The notes under the pieces: model-generated
Database searches by the model: none
Told to the model about the DNA's origin: nothing
Seen by the model: only the letters and a program-made list of their open reading frames with translations
Position numbers and translations under genes: made by a program
Shown here: in pieces, positions 1 through 9,652 of the stretch
How positions within the stretch are numbered: the stretch's first letter is position 1
Layout: each line of letters begins with the position of its first letter
NCBI GenBank assembly: GCA_007128135.1
Contig: SKYA01000047.1
Span: 1-64,000, forward strand
Source: Paracoccaceae bacterium
Lineage (GTDB): Bacteria > Pseudomonadota > Alphaproteobacteria > Rhodobacterales > Rhodobacteraceae
Length of the DNA: 64,000 nt
Direction of reading: 5' to 3'

Positions 1-160
1 GCCCTCCCCAAAGATCCGCGACAACAGTGGCCGCCACCTCCAGGCCAAGCCCGGCAAATTCGATTTCCACCCCGCAGCACCGGGAGGCGCTGGAGAGACC
101 CCCATGATCCGGCAAGGGCAGGAACCGGTCACGCGGCAGAAGCGCATGAAGAGCGGCCAA
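1..160 (-). CDS. Amidoligase family protein (N-terminal fragment, cut by window edge)
   Basis: The minus frame reads into the left edge and carries a CGVEIEFAGL stretch followed by an alternating Ala/Val helix. This matches the opening strand of the amidoligase family (PF12224), which starts with a GVEIEF-type motif; the family is a glutamine-synthetase-like ATP-dependent amide ligase. Only about 53 residues are visible and the catalytic C-terminal part is off the window. The start is uncertain: no ATG exists in this frame, so I chose the TTG at 160-158 behind a GAAAGGGAAA stretch. It lies just downstream of the cyclotransferase gene on the same strand. Amidoligase next to a gamma-glutamylcyclotransferase-like protein is a known type of pairing and supports the call. 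Confidence 0.6.
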   Translation of the reverse strand, partial: MAALHALLPRDRFLPLPDHGGLSSASRCCGVEIEFAGLGLEVAATVVADLWGG

Positions 161-174
161 GGCTTTCCCTTTCG

Positions 175-621
175 TCAGTCGCGCAACGCCTCTACCCCGG
201 CCTCGCCGATCAGCCTGTAAACCCAGGCCATGGTTCCGTCCTCGAGTGGCAGCCGGTCGCGGCGGTATCTTCGCCCGGTCCGCTCATACCGGTCAAGCCG
301 AGTGAGTTCCTCGGGCGTCACGCGAAAGCGCACGCCCTGCAACACCATCTCTGGCGCATCTCGCAGATCGCGGTGATAGCGTGCGACGCCGCGCAGCGCC
401 GCAGGCTCGGCCGGCACGGGCCGACCGATCACGACCAGCCGCACAATCGGGTTTGTGAGCGTGGCAAAGCCGAAGACATGGCTTTCGCCCTGCGGCAAGG
501 GTGGCGCATTTGCGTCAAGCCGGGGCAGATAGACCGGCGCGCGCGTCACCAGCAGCCAGAGAACGGCAACAACGGCTGCCAGGAGAATGATAATCAGATG
601 GTTTTTCAGCATCGAGGACAT
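175..621 (-). CDS. Gamma-glutamylcyclotransferase (AIG2/GGCT-like), membrane-anchored
   Basis: This 148-residue protein has one N-terminal hydrophobic segment (about residues 8-26) and then an AIG2/GGCT-like fold. A VFGFATLTNP strand at about 49-58 replaces the usual YGSxL motif. The LDRYE element near residues 109-113 supplies the probable catalytic Glu113 of the family. GGCT enzymes cyclise gamma-glutamyl groups to release 5-oxoproline. The N-terminal anchor suggests action at or outside the membrane. The gene sits 24 bases after rarD and directly before an amidoligase, so the two may make and unmake a gamma-glutamyl-type amide. The substrate is unknown. M4 is an alternative start. Confidence 0.72.
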   Translation of the reverse strand: MSSMLKNHLIIILLAAVVAVLWLLVTRAPVYLPRLDANAPPLPQGESHVFGFATLTNPIVRLVVIGRPVPAEPAALRGVARYHRDLRDAPEMVLQGVRFRVTPEELTRLDRYERTGRRYRRDRLPLEDGTMAWVYRLIGEAGVEALRD

Positions 622-645
622 AGGCCCTATTTAGTGCTGCCCGGA

Positions 646-1551
646 TCAACTCAAGCGCGGTGGCAGTTTCGGAGCGCGCCGCTGGCGCAGCACTTCCCAG
701 ATATAGAGCCCCATCGCCGCCCAGATCATCGGGAATGCCACGCGGCGCGCGCCTTCGAAGGGTTCAGCAAAGAAGGTGATCGAGATCAGGAAGATCAGCG
801 TCGGGATGACATAGCTGGAAATGGCAATCGTCGAGAGTCGCAACCCCTTGGCGCCATTGGCATAGAGCATCAGCGGCACGGCCGTGATCACCCCGCAGCC
901 AAGAAGCAGCACCCAGTCCAGCCAGCTCGCCTGCGCCGAATGAAGCACGCCCTCGCGCCAGCCCCAGATGAGAAAGCCGAACGCGAAAGGCGTCAGGATC
1001 AGCGCCTCGAGGGTGAAACCCTGATTGGGCCCGATCGGAAGCGCGCGCTTGAAATAGGCATAGAACCCCCAACTAAAGGTCAGCCCCAACGCGCCCAGCG
1101 GCAACCGCCCACCTTCCCATGTCAGCACCATGACCGCCGCCGCCGCCAGCGCCACAGCCCCCCATTGCCGGGGCGACAGGCGCTCGCCCAGAAGTGTTGC
1201 GCCAAGAAAGACGCTGAAGATGGGCATGATGTAATAGCCCAGCGCCGCCTCCATCGCCTGGCCGGACTGGATCAGCCAGACATAGATGCCCCAGTTGACC
1301 GAGATGAGCGCCGCCGTGACAAAACCCATGGCCAGCATCCTCGGCGTGCGCAGCGCCGTCCGCAGGTCCGTCGTCCGGCCCAGCCATAACAGCACGCCCA
1401 GCGCCACCGGCACGGCCCAGATGATGCGATGTGCAATCACCTCTACTGTAGGAACGTGCGACAGCGCCTTGAAGTAAAAAGGTAAAATTCCCCAAAGGAA
1501 GAACGCGCCCCCGGCAAAGGCAAAGCCGCGCGGTGTGTCATCCTGCGTCAT
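646..1551 (-). CDS. rarD: RarD, EamA-family (DMT superfamily) permease
   Basis: The 301-residue protein is made of about ten hydrophobic helices. Its N-terminal region ([15 protein letters not shown], then [12 protein letters not shown]) is characteristic of RarD, a member of the drug/metabolite transporter superfamily. RarD is named from a chloramphenicol-sensitivity phenotype, and its natural substrate is not established. The length matches the family (about 290-300). The start overlaps the 3' end of murD by 14 bases on the same strand, so the two are probably co-transcribed and translationally coupled. Confidence 0.88.
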   Translation of the reverse strand: MTQDDTPRGFAFAGGAFFLWGILPFYFKALSHVPTVEVIAHRIIWAVPVALGVLLWLGRTTDLRTALRTPRMLAMGFVTAALISVNWGIYVWLIQSGQAMEAALGYYIMPIFSVFLGATLLGERLSPRQWGAVALAAAAVMVLTWEGGRLPLGALGLTFSWGFYAYFKRALPIGPNQGFTLEALILTPFAFGFLIWGWREGVLHSAQASWLDWVLLLGCGVITAVPLMLYANGAKGLRLSTIAISSYVIPTLIFLISITFFAEPFEGARRVAFPMIWAAMGLYIWEVLRQRRAPKLPPRLS

Positions 1552-2944
1552 TCAACCCTGCCCGGACAGCGGTCATGAACGCCTCGCCGCGCTTCTCGAA
1601 ATCAGGGTACTGGTCGAAACTCGCCGCTGCGGGTGCCAGCAGCACCACTTCGCCGGGCTGCGCCTCGTCCATGGCGGCATGGACCGCGCGGTCCATGGTC
1701 TCGCATATCTCGTGCGGGGTCTCGCCAAGTTGCAGGGCGAAGTCGCGCGCCGAATGGCCAATGAGATAGGCTTTCGCGACGCGCCCCAGATGCGGTGCAA
1801 GCGCGGCGATGCCGCCGTCCTTGCCCAGGCCCCCGGCGATCCAGCGAATCCGCTCGAAGGCCTGTAGCGCCTGTGCGGCCGAGTCGGCATTAGTGGCCTT
1901 GGAATCGTTGACATAACGCACCCCGCCCGCCTCGGCCACAAGCTGGCTGCGATGCGGCAGGCCGGTGAAGCTTGCCAGCGCATCCTCGATCAGACGCGGA
2001 GCCAGTCCAAGCGTCCGGGCCACGGCATAGGCCGCACAGGCATTCTGGTGATTATGTGCGCCGGGCAATCCCCTGAACCCGCGCAAATCTATCGTGGCCA
2101 CCTGTTTTCCACGGCGGTATTCGGAAAGATGGCCCTTGCGCGCGAACACGTTCCACCCCGGTCCGGTCAGCTTCTGCCCCGAAGATATGCGGATCACCCG
2201 TGCGTCCTCCTGCGCCTGCGCCATCTGCCCGGCCAGGAACATGCCCTCGACCTCATCCACCCCGATCACGGCGCGATCCGGGCCGCCTTCGGAAAACAGC
2301 CGCCGCTTGGCCGCGAAATAGCCGCCCATGCCGCCATGCCGGTCCAGATGGTCGGGCGACAGATTGGTGAAGACGGCGACATCCGGCGTCAGGGCGCGGG
2401 CAAGCTCGATCTGGTAGCTGGAAAGCTCCAGCACGATGACCTCTCCATCGAGGGGCGGCGCGATGGAGAGCACGCCGGTGCCGATATTGCCGGCCATCTG
2501 CGCGGGCCGCCCCGCCGCTTGCAGGATGTGGTGAATGAGCGCGGTTGTGGTCGATTTCCCGTTCGAGCCCGTAACAGCCACTACCTTCGGCGGTTGGTCG
2601 AACTCCATGCTGAGCGCCGTCGCGAAGCTGCGGAAGAACAGCCCGATGTCATTGTCCACCGGCACCCCGGCGGCGAGTGCAGCCGCAATCACGCGGTTGG
2701 GCGCCGGGTAGAGATGCGGAATACCGGGGCTGGTGATCAGGGCCGCAATCAATGACCAGTCCACCCGCGCAAGGTCGGTCATCGCAACGCCCGCGGCCTC
2801 GGCCGCAGCGCGTGCCTCAGGGCTCTCGTCCCAGGCCAGCACCTCGGCCCCGCCGGCAGCAAGGGCGGCGCAACTCGCCAGCCCCGAGCGCCCCAGACCC
2901 AGCACGGCGACGCGTCTGCCTTCATAGCCCTGCACTGCAATCAT
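1538..2944 (-). CDS. murD: UDP-N-acetylmuramoyl-L-alanine--D-glutamate ligase
   Basis: MurD adds D-glutamate to UDP-MurNAc-L-Ala in the cytoplasm during peptidoglycan precursor synthesis. The sequence shows an N-terminal Rossmann strand ([10 protein letters not shown], residues 12-21), the ATP-binding TGSNGKSTT loop, an [10 protein letters not shown] motif and a C-terminal Mur-ligase domain. I chose the ATG at 2944 (MIAVQGYEG, 468 residues) rather than the longer frame to 3016, because the extra 24 residues are not family-like. MurD usually sits inside the division/cell-wall cluster. Here its upstream neighbour is a GMC oxidoreductase and downstream is rarD, so it is separated from ftsW, murG and mraY at least within this window. 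Confidence 0.95.
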   Translation of the reverse strand: MIAVQGYEGRRVAVLGLGRSGLASCAALAAGGAEVLAWDESPEARAAAEAAGVAMTDLARVDWSLIAALITSPGIPHLYPAPNRVIAAALAAGVPVDNDIGLFFRSFATALSMEFDQPPKVVAVTGSNGKSTTTALIHHILQAAGRPAQMAGNIGTGVLSIAPPLDGEVIVLELSSYQIELARALTPDVAVFTNLSPDHLDRHGGMGGYFAAKRRLFSEGGPDRAVIGVDEVEGMFLAGQMAQAQEDARVIRISSGQKLTGPGWNVFARKGHLSEYRRGKQVATIDLRGFRGLPGAHNHQNACAAYAVARTLGLAPRLIEDALASFTGLPHRSQLVAEAGGVRYVNDSKATNADSAAQALQAFERIRWIAGGLGKDGGIAALAPHLGRVAKAYLIGHSARDFALQLGETPHEICETMDRAVHAAMDEAQPGEVVLLAPAAASFDQYPDFEKRGEAFMTAVRAGLNDAG

Positions 2945-3036
2945 GGCCCCGCCCCCTGCCGCTTCTTCGGGCGTTGTGCGCCAGGAAGCGGGATCACGCA
3001 AGGGGCGAGGGGTCATTCTGCGACCGGGCGCGAGGC

Positions 3037-4638
3037 TCAGGCCATCCGGATCAGTTCCGCCGCGCGTTCGGCAATCATGATGGTAGGCGCGTTGGTGTTG
3101 CCGCCGATCAGCGTCGGCATGACACTTGCATCGACGACGCGCAGACCGTCAAGCCCGCGCAACCGCAACTGCGGATCAGTCACGGCCATGTCGTCGTGCC
3201 CCATGCGGCAGGTGCCAACCGGGTGATAGATAGTATCGGCGCGGGCACGGATATCTGCCTCGCGCGCCTTGTCCGACCCGTCATGCGGATACAGCCGCTG
3301 TCCCCGCCAGGGTGCCAGCGCCGGGCTTTCCATGATGGCTTCCATCATCCGGGCGCCCTGCATCAGGACAGGCAGGTCGCGCGGGTCGGACAGATAGGCG
3401 GGGTCGATCCGCGGTGGTGCCGCCGGGTGGCGGCTGCCGAGCCCAACCGAGCCGCGCGAATGGGGCCGGAGCAGGCAGACATGGCAGGAATAGCCATTGC
3501 TGAAATGGATGTTGCGCATGTGTTCATCGACAATGCCGATGACAAAATGCAACTGCAGATCGGGCACGGAAAGGCCCGGAGCAGAGCGCAGGAAGGCGCA
3601 CCCTTCGGCCATGGGCGAGGCGAACAGCCCTTCGCCGCTGTGCCGCCAGTCCATCCCGGCGCGCAGCAACCGGACCAGCCCCGCCGGATTCAGCCCCACC
3701 ACATCGGGGCGCAGCGAGGTATAGGAGATGATGTAATCCAGATGGTCCTGAAGGTTCTGCCCTACCCCGGGCAATTCATGTGCAACGTCGAGTCCGTGTG
3801 CGCGCAACTCATCGGCCGGGCCGATGCCCGAGAGCATCAGCAACTGAGGCGAGCCGAAGGTGCCTGCCGACAAGATGACCTCGCGACGGGCGCGGATGTG
3901 ATTCTGTCGCCCCCGCCTGCGGATCACAACCCCGGTGGCGCGCCCGTCCTCGAGCGTAAGGCGTTCGGCGCGGGCACGGGTGAGCACGGTCAGGTTGGAC
4001 CGGGACGCGAGCGGGTGGACATAACCCGCCGCTGCCGAGCAGCGTTGCCCCTTCTGCGGTCCGGAATGGAACTGGGTCACCTGAAATAGACCTGCGCCAT
4101 CCTGTTCGGGGCCGTTGAAATCGTCATTGGCCGCAATCCGGTTTTCCGAACAGGCCTCGATGAAGGCGTGGGTGATGGCGGCGGGCCTGCGCTGGTCGGC
4201 CACCTGCAAGGGACCGTCTGCCCCGTGAAAGCCCGAAGCTCCGCGCACATTTCCCTCGGCCCTGCGGAACCAGGGCAGAACCGAGTTCCAGTCCCATCCT
4301 TCGGCCCCGGCCTGTGCCCAGGCGTCGTAATCCGAAGGATGTCCGCGGATGTAGAGCATCGCATTGATTGCAGAGGACCCGCCCAGACCGCGCCCGCGCG
4401 GCTGGAACACCCTGCGCCCGTTCAGGGCCTGCTGCGGCGTGCTCCATAACGCCCAGTTGTTGATCTTCGGCCGGCCCGAGATCATGGCGGCCACCATGGC
4501 GGGTGCGCGCACCAGAAAGCCGCGCCCCTCGCCACCCGCCTCGATCAGGCAGACACTCGTGCCAGCGGCTTCGGACAACCGGGCCGCCAGAACGCAGCCG
4601 GCAGAGCCACCGCCGATGATTACATAGTCAAATTCCAT
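3037..4638 (-). CDS. GMC-family FAD oxidoreductase (choline dehydrogenase-like)
   Basis: The protein is a flavoprotein alcohol dehydrogenase of the glucose-methanol-choline family. Visible are the FAD-binding [13 protein letters not shown] motif near residues 9-21, the GMC signature ([18 protein letters not shown]), the catalytic HPVGTCRMG histidine region and the C-terminal [17 protein letters not shown] block. An open frame continues to 4989, but family alignment points to the ATG at 4638 ([11 protein letters not shown]), giving 533 residues, a normal length. The alcohol substrate cannot be told from sequence; there is no betaine aldehyde dehydrogenase or betI nearby to support choline. The gene stands alone, 92 bases before murD. 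Confidence 0.85.
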   Translation of the reverse strand: MEFDYVIIGGGSAGCVLAARLSEAAGTSVCLIEAGGEGRGFLVRAPAMVAAMISGRPKINNWALWSTPQQALNGRRVFQPRGRGLGGSSAINAMLYIRGHPSDYDAWAQAGAEGWDWNSVLPWFRRAEGNVRGASGFHGADGPLQVADQRRPAAITHAFIEACSENRIAANDDFNGPEQDGAGLFQVTQFHSGPQKGQRCSAAAGYVHPLASRSNLTVLTRARAERLTLEDGRATGVVIRRRGRQNHIRARREVILSAGTFGSPQLLMLSGIGPADELRAHGLDVAHELPGVGQNLQDHLDYIISYTSLRPDVVGLNPAGLVRLLRAGMDWRHSGEGLFASPMAEGCAFLRSAPGLSVPDLQLHFVIGIVDEHMRNIHFSNGYSCHVCLLRPHSRGSVGLGSRHPAAPPRIDPAYLSDPRDLPVLMQGARMMEAIMESPALAPWRGQRLYPHDGSDKAREADIRARADTIYHPVGTCRMGHDDMAVTDPQLRLRGLDGLRVVDASVMPTLIGGNTNAPTIMIAERAAELIRMA

Positions 4639-5092
4639 CCACGGCTCCGGATCTGCCCACGATATCCGACAGAACGCGAGTGTTGCACGCCGTCCGGCAA
4701 GGCGCAACGCCCCGCGCGACCGCAAGCGCCCGAGGCAAGGCATGCGCCGATGCGCACAGTCCGCTGTGGCCATCGGGTCGCAACCAGTGACCAGACCTGT
4801 CGGAGCACTGCGACATCGGAGCGAAGCTTCTTCTGCGGCGCCTCCTGCTCTGCCTGGTCCTACTGCAGCCTGCTGCAGCCTGCGCGGATCGGACAGCTTA
4901 GCCGCCCTCATTTTCTCGCCACGACGGCGAGCCATGCAGCACGGCTCGCGGCAAACACCGGATTTTCGCCCTTTTCCGTCCGATTCCAATTGTGAATCCC
5001 GGCAAGGAATGTGAAAAACGCGCCGATCGAAGACGCTGCGCTCCGCCTATCGGGCGGTCTGCGCGGCACTGACACAGGAGCCCGAGCCCAGG
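4639..5092. other. Divergent intergenic region, GMC oxidoreductase / mrpA
   Basis: No gene is supported in this 454-base gap. Open frames that cross it lack family features and a start with a ribosome site. It should hold the promoters of the divergent GMC oxidoreductase and mrp genes, but I could not pick convincing -35/-10 pairs. A 10-base tandem duplication (CTGCAGCCTG twice) lies at 4863-4882. Confidence 0.6.
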
Positions 5093-7369
5093 ATGGCGGA
5101 ACATTCGGACCCCAATGCCCCGTGGAAAACACCTTCAGGTATCGGCACGTCAGTCGTCACGGCGGCGCTATTCGTTTTCTTCCTGCAGTACCTGCCCGTG
5201 GTCGCCGCCGGTGAGCCAGTGCGCTGGGTGATCCCCTGGATTCCCAGTCTCGACATAAACCTTACCTTCTGGATCGACGGGCTGAGCCTGATGTTCGCGC
5301 TGCTGATCACCGGGATCGGCGCGATGGTGATGCTCTATGCGGCGAAATACCTGGCCGGGCATCCGCAATATGACCGCTTCGCGCTCTATCTGTTCAGCTT
5401 CATGCTCTCGATGCTTGGGCTTGTGCTGGCGGATAACCTGATCGCGTTGTTCGTGTTCTGGGAACTGACGACGTTCACTTCCTATCTGCTGATCGGCTTT
5501 ACGCATACCGACCCGAAATCGCGCCGGAATGCGCTTCAGGCGCTGCTTCTGACAGCAGCGGGCGGGCTGGCGCTGCTGGCGGGCTTCATCCTGATCGGGA
5601 TCACGCAGGGCACGTTCGAGATGTCGGAACTGAATGCCGCGGGCAGTATTGCCGGGCAGCCCTTCTATCTTGGCATCCTGATCCTGGTGCTGCTGGGTGC
5701 CTTCACCAAGTCGGCGCAGGTGCCGTTCCATTTCTGGTTGCCCAACGCCATGGCCGCGCCCACACCAGTCTCGGCCTATCTGCACTCGGCCACGATGGTG
5801 AAGGGGGGCGTCTATCTGCTGGCGCGAATGCATCCGAGCCTGTCGGGCAGCGATGTCTGGGTCTGGGTACTGACGATCTTCGGCGCCGTGACAGCGGTCT
5901 TCGCCTCTTTCATGGCCTTGCGCCAGACTGACCTGAAACAGACGCTGGCCTATACCACCCTGATGGCGCTTGGCACGTTGATCATGTTCCTGGCAGGCTC
6001 GACCGGCTACGCGATCACGGCCGCGATGACCTTCCTGCTGGTGCATTCGCTCTACAAGGCGGGGCTCTTCCTGATGATCGGCGTGGTCGATCACGCGACC
6101 CATACACGCGATGCCAACCTGCTGGGCGGGCTGAGATCCGCAATGCCGGTCACGGCGATGGCAGCCGCAGCAGCAGGGCTGGCAATGGCGGGCATACCGC
6201 CTTTCCTTGGCTTCATCGCCAAGGAAGTCGCCTATGCTGGCGCGCTGGAGATGCGGCTGTGGCTCTTTGTCGTGCCGATGGCGCTGGTGGCCTTTGCGCT
6301 GATGTTCGCCGTTGCCGGTATCGTGGCCTACAAGCCCTTCTTCGGCCCGCAGGGCAAGCTGCCCCATGAGCCGCATGAAGGCCCCTGGCCGATGCTGCTG
6401 GGGCCGGTGACGCTGGGGGTGCTGGGGCTGCTGTTCGGGCTGATGCCGGGGCTGACCGCCTATTTCCTGATCGAACCCGCTGTGGCCGCCGTCATGGGCG
6501 CGCCCGACACTGGCGGCCGGGTCAAGCTCTGGGCCGGATTCAACCTGCCGCTGCTCCTGAGCCTGATCACCTTCGCGCTGGGCTTCGTGCTCTATCGCGT
6601 GCATCTGGACCTGCGCGCGAGGCTTGCCCGGATCGAGGCGCGCGCGCCCGATCTCGATGCAGGCTGGGATGTTTTCCTCGATCGCTTCATGGCGCTGGCA
6701 AAGGGACAGACACGCCTGATCCAGACCGGCGTGCTGCGCCAGTACATGTTTACCACCTTCGCGGTCTTTGCCGTGACCGTGTTCATCACGCTGCTGGCGC
6801 GCGATGTGGGCGGGCTGACGCTCGGGTTCGGTGGCCTGAGCTTCATGGAATGGGGCGTTGCGGCCCTGATCGTCGCGGGTACGGTGCTGGTGCTGCTGAC
6901 CTCTTCGCGAATCGTGGCACTGGTGGGGCTTGGCGTGGTGGGGATCGGGGTAGCGCTGATCTTCATCATGTATTCCGCCCCCGATGTGGCGATCACGCAG
7001 CTTCTGGTGGAATTGCTGGTCGTGGTGCTGCTGGCGCTGGCCTTCCTGAAGATGCCCAATCTTGACCCGAGCGGGGCGCAGAGCCACAGCTTTGCCAATG
7101 CGGTTCTGGCCGGCGCCGTGGGGGTCCTGACCACGGTCGTGGTGCTGCTGGTGGTCGATCAGCCCTTCGACAGGCGGCTGAGCGATTTCTTCGAGGCCGC
7201 AAGCTGGACCGAGGCCTTCGGGCGCAACATCGTCAATGTCATCCTTGTGGACTTCCGCACGCTCGACACCTTTGGCGAGATCGCGGTGGTTCTGATTGCG
7301 GCCCTTGGTGCCTTTGCGCTGCTCAAGGGGGCGGCGCGGGCGCGGGTCGGAAAGGAGGATCGGGAATGA
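5093..7369 (+). CDS. mrpA: Mrp Na+/H+ antiporter subunit A
   Basis: MrpA is the largest subunit of the multisubunit Mrp antiporter, which exchanges external H+ for cytoplasmic Na+ or K+ and is related to Complex I subunit NuoL. The 758-residue polytopic protein carries the FWELTTFTSYLLIGF motif (Glu124, proton path), the proton_antipo_M domain (KSAQVPFHFWLPNAMAAPTPVSA), and a C-terminal MbhD/MbhE-like part. The N-terminus before the conserved WIDGLSLMFAL block holds only one clear hydrophobic segment (about 18-38), shorter than in many MrpA proteins. Upstream codons are not hydrophobic, so I kept this start. It opens a seven-gene operon and overlaps mrpB by four bases. Confidence 0.93.
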   Translation: MAEHSDPNAPWKTPSGIGTSVVTAALFVFFLQYLPVVAAGEPVRWVIPWIPSLDINLTFWIDGLSLMFALLITGIGAMVMLYAAKYLAGHPQYDRFALYLFSFMLSMLGLVLADNLIALFVFWELTTFTSYLLIGFTHTDPKSRRNALQALLLTAAGGLALLAGFILIGITQGTFEMSELNAAGSIAGQPFYLGILILVLLGAFTKSAQVPFHFWLPNAMAAPTPVSAYLHSATMVKGGVYLLARMHPSLSGSDVWVWVLTIFGAVTAVFASFMALRQTDLKQTLAYTTLMALGTLIMFLAGSTGYAITAAMTFLLVHSLYKAGLFLMIGVVDHATHTRDANLLGGLRSAMPVTAMAAAAAGLAMAGIPPFLGFIAKEVAYAGALEMRLWLFVVPMALVAFALMFAVAGIVAYKPFFGPQGKLPHEPHEGPWPMLLGPVTLGVLGLLFGLMPGLTAYFLIEPAVAAVMGAPDTGGRVKLWAGFNLPLLLSLITFALGFVLYRVHLDLRARLARIEARAPDLDAGWDVFLDRFMALAKGQTRLIQTGVLRQYMFTTFAVFAVTVFITLLARDVGGLTLGFGGLSFMEWGVAALIVAGTVLVLLTSSRIVALVGLGVVGIGVALIFIMYSAPDVAITQLLVELLVVVLLALAFLKMPNLDPSGAQSHSFANAVLAGAVGVLTTVVVLLVVDQPFDRRLSDFFEAASWTEAFGRNIVNVILVDFRTLDTFGEIAVVLIAALGAFALLKGAARARVGKEDRE

Positions 7370-7788
7370 ACTCCATCATCTTCACTGCCGCCGCACGGTT
7401 GCTGGTGTCGCTGCTGTTCGTGTTTTCGCTGTTCATGCTGCTGCGCGGGCACCATCTGCCCGGTGGCGGCTTCATCGGCGGGCTGATCGGGGCCGTGGCA
7501 TTCATCGTCTATTCACTGGCCTGCGGTCCTGCCGAGGCGCGCAAGGCGTTGCGCATCACCCCCGAGACCATCGCCATGCTGGGGCTGGGACTTGCCCTGC
7601 TGGCCGGGATGTTCTCGTTCTTTCTGGGCGATCCGCTGTTTACCGGGCAATGGTACTGGGTGGGTGGTGACAGCTACGAGACATCGGCCTTTTCGCTCAA
7701 CACGGTGCTGGTGTTCGATATCGGCGTCTATCTGGTGGTGCTGGGGGGAATTCTCTCGCTCACCTATGCCTTCGAGGAGGAGACCTGA
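7366..7788 (+). CDS. mrpB: Mrp Na+/H+ antiporter subunit B
   Basis: The 140-residue membrane protein has the MnhB domain pattern: a first helix, the RGHHLPGGGFIGGLIGA segment typical of MnhB/MbhD-type subunits, then two further helices. It is a required membrane component of the Mrp complex. It overlaps mrpA by ATGA and is followed by mrpC two bases later. It is encoded separately, even though MrpA also carries a C-terminal extension. Confidence 0.93.
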   Translation: MNSIIFTAAARLLVSLLFVFSLFMLLRGHHLPGGGFIGGLIGAVAFIVYSLACGPAEARKALRITPETIAMLGLGLALLAGMFSFFLGDPLFTGQWYWVGGDSYETSAFSLNTVLVFDIGVYLVVLGGILSLTYAFEEET

Positions 7789-7790
7789 CC

Positions 7791-8156
7791 ATGGAAGCCC
7801 TGACCGCAATCGTGATCGGCGTGCTGACGGCGGCCTCTGTCTATCTGATGCTGGCGCGCAACTTCATGCGCTTCCTGTTCGGGCTGGTGCTGCTGTCGAA
7901 CGCGGCCAACCTGACGATATTTGCCTCGGGGCGCATGACCAAGGGCGCCCCGGCGCTGGTGCCCTATGGCGCGGACGCGCCCGTTGGCGTGGTGGGCAAC
8001 GCATTGCCGCAGGCGCTGGTGCTGACAGCCATCGTCATCGGTTTCGGGCTGCTGGCCTTCACGCTGGCGCTGGCCTTCGAGGCCTATCGCCGGATGCGCA
8101 GCGTGGATACCGATGACATGAGATTCGCCGAACCGAAGGAGGACGCCAGCAAATGA
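7791..8156 (+). CDS. mrpC: Mrp Na+/H+ antiporter subunit C (NuoK-like)
   Basis: This 121-residue protein has three transmembrane helices and is homologous to NuoK. The FLFGLVLLSNAANLTIF segment and PQALVLTAIVIGFGLLAFTLAL block are diagnostic of MnhC. It is part of the membrane arm of the Mrp complex. The stop codon overlaps the start of mrpD by four bases, so translation is probably coupled. Confidence 0.94.
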   Translation: MEALTAIVIGVLTAASVYLMLARNFMRFLFGLVLLSNAANLTIFASGRMTKGAPALVPYGADAPVGVVGNALPQALVLTAIVIGFGLLAFTLALAFEAYRRMRSVDTDDMRFAEPKEDASK

Positions 8157-9652
8157 GTTGGGTTCTTGTCATGCCTATCGCTGTTCCCTTCGCGACGGCG
8201 GTGGTGGCCTATCTTGCGCGAAACTATCCGGCCGGACGCTGGATCTCGCTGGCGGGGTCCGCCCTGTCGCTGGTGGCGTCTGCGGTTCTGATGGTCGCGG
8301 TGCTGAATGAAGGCGTCATTGCGGCGCAGATGTCGAACTGGGACGCACCTTTCGGGATCACGCTGGTCGCCGATTACCTTGGTGCCGTGATGGTGGTGAT
8401 CACCGCCATCACCGGGCTTGCAACGGCGATCTATGCCTTGGGCGAGATTCCCGAGCATGTCGAGAGTCTGGGCTTTCACGCGCTCTTTCAAGTGCTGATT
8501 GCCGGGGTGACGGGCGCCTTCCTGACCGGCGACCTGTTCAACCTTTATGTCTGGTTCGAGGTGATGCTGATCGCGTCGTTCTCGCTGCTGGTCCTCGGCG
8601 GCGGCAAGGAAAGGCTGGACGCGGGCATCAAGTATGTGGCGCTGAACCTCGTCTCCACGCTGATCTTCCTGTCGGGGATCGGACTGCTCTACGGGATGAC
8701 CGGCACGCTGAACATGGCCGACCTGCGCGACTCGGTGGCGGCGGTCGAGAACCAGGGGCTGGTTACGGTCATCGCCATGATGTTCATGGTGGGATTCGGT
8801 GTGAAGGCAGCAGTGTTTCCGCTGTTCTTCTGGCTGCCCGCCAGCTATCACACGCCCTATTTTGCCATTTCTGCGGTGTTTGCGGGGCTGCTGACCAAGG
8901 TGGGGGTCTATGCGCTGATGCGCATGTTCACGTTGGTCTTTGTAGGCGATGTCGGCTTTACCCATGAAATCCTGATCTGGGTCTCGGCGCTGACCATGTT
9001 CACCGGGGTCATCGGGGCTGCCGCGCAGACCGATTTCCGCAAGATCCTGTCCTTCCACATCATCAGCCAGATCGGCTACATGACGCTGGGGCTGGCGCTG
9101 TTCACGCCGCTGGCCCTGATGGGGGGCGTGTTCTATCTGGTCCACCACATCATCGTGAAGGCAAATCTGTTCTTCGTCGCCGGGCTGGCACAGCAATATG
9201 CAGGCAGCACGGACCTCAACCGCATCGGCGGACTTTACAAGTCCGCACCGCTGCTGGCCGCGCTGTTCATCATCCCGGCCTTTTCGCTGGCAGGGTTCCC
9301 GCCGCTCTCGGGATTCTGGGCGAAATACCTGATCGTGAAGGCCGCGCTGGAAATCGATGCATGGTTCATCGCTTTCGTCGCCCTTCTGGTCGGCCTGCTC
9401 ACGATCTTCTCGATGACCAAGATCTGGGGCATGGCCTTCTGGAAGCCCCATCCCGACGGGATCGATCCGACGCCCGACCGTGCACCGGCAGGTGTAACGC
9501 GCGCGATGATCATTCCGATCGCAGGGCTTGCGACCATGACGATCGTGATCGGCTTTTTCCCCGAACCCTTCGTGCAATTCGCGCAGACTGCCGCCGAACA
9601 GTTGCTCGACCCGACGGATTATGTTGAGACGGTTCTGGGGGTACAGCCATGA
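8153..9652 (+). CDS. mrpD: Mrp Na+/H+ antiporter subunit D (NuoN/M-like)
   Basis: The 499-residue polytopic protein belongs to the proton-conducting membrane transporter family related to NuoM/NuoN. Key pieces are the NLYVWFEVMLIASFSLLVLGG segment with the conserved glutamate, the GVKAAVFPLFFWLPASYHTPY lysine-containing helix and KILSFHIISQIGYM. Length is normal for MrpD. It overlaps both neighbours by four bases. A long antisense frame over this gene is a high-GC shadow. Confidence 0.95.
   Translation: MSWVLVMPIAVPFATAVVAYLARNYPAGRWISLAGSALSLVASAVLMVAVLNEGVIAAQMSNWDAPFGITLVADYLGAVMVVITAITGLATAIYALGEIPEHVESLGFHALFQVLIAGVTGAFLTGDLFNLYVWFEVMLIASFSLLVLGGGKERLDAGIKYVALNLVSTLIFLSGIGLLYGMTGTLNMADLRDSVAAVENQGLVTVIAMMFMVGFGVKAAVFPLFFWLPASYHTPYFAISAVFAGLLTKVGVYALMRMFTLVFVGDVGFTHEILIWVSALTMFTGVIGAAAQTDFRKILSFHIISQIGYMTLGLALFTPLALMGGVFYLVHHIIVKANLFFVAGLAQQYAGSTDLNRIGGLYKSAPLLAALFIIPAFSLAGFPPLSGFWAKYLIVKAALEIDAWFIAFVALLVGLLTIFSMTKIWGMAFWKPHPDGIDPTPDRAPAGVTRAMIIPIAGLATMTIVIGFFPEPFVQFAQTAAEQLLDPTDYVETVLGVQP

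Noticed and set aside
4863-4882. Tandem 10-base repeat CTGCAGCCTG
   Set aside because: Only two copies in a GC-rich gap, with no further structure; probably chance.
5168-7087. Open frame of 639 codons antisense to mrpA
   Set aside because: No membrane or domain pattern; the plus-strand MrpA reading is unambiguous.
8084-9577. Open frame of 497 codons antisense to mrpD
   Set aside because: His/Gln/Arg-rich shadow frame opposite a well-defined MrpD.
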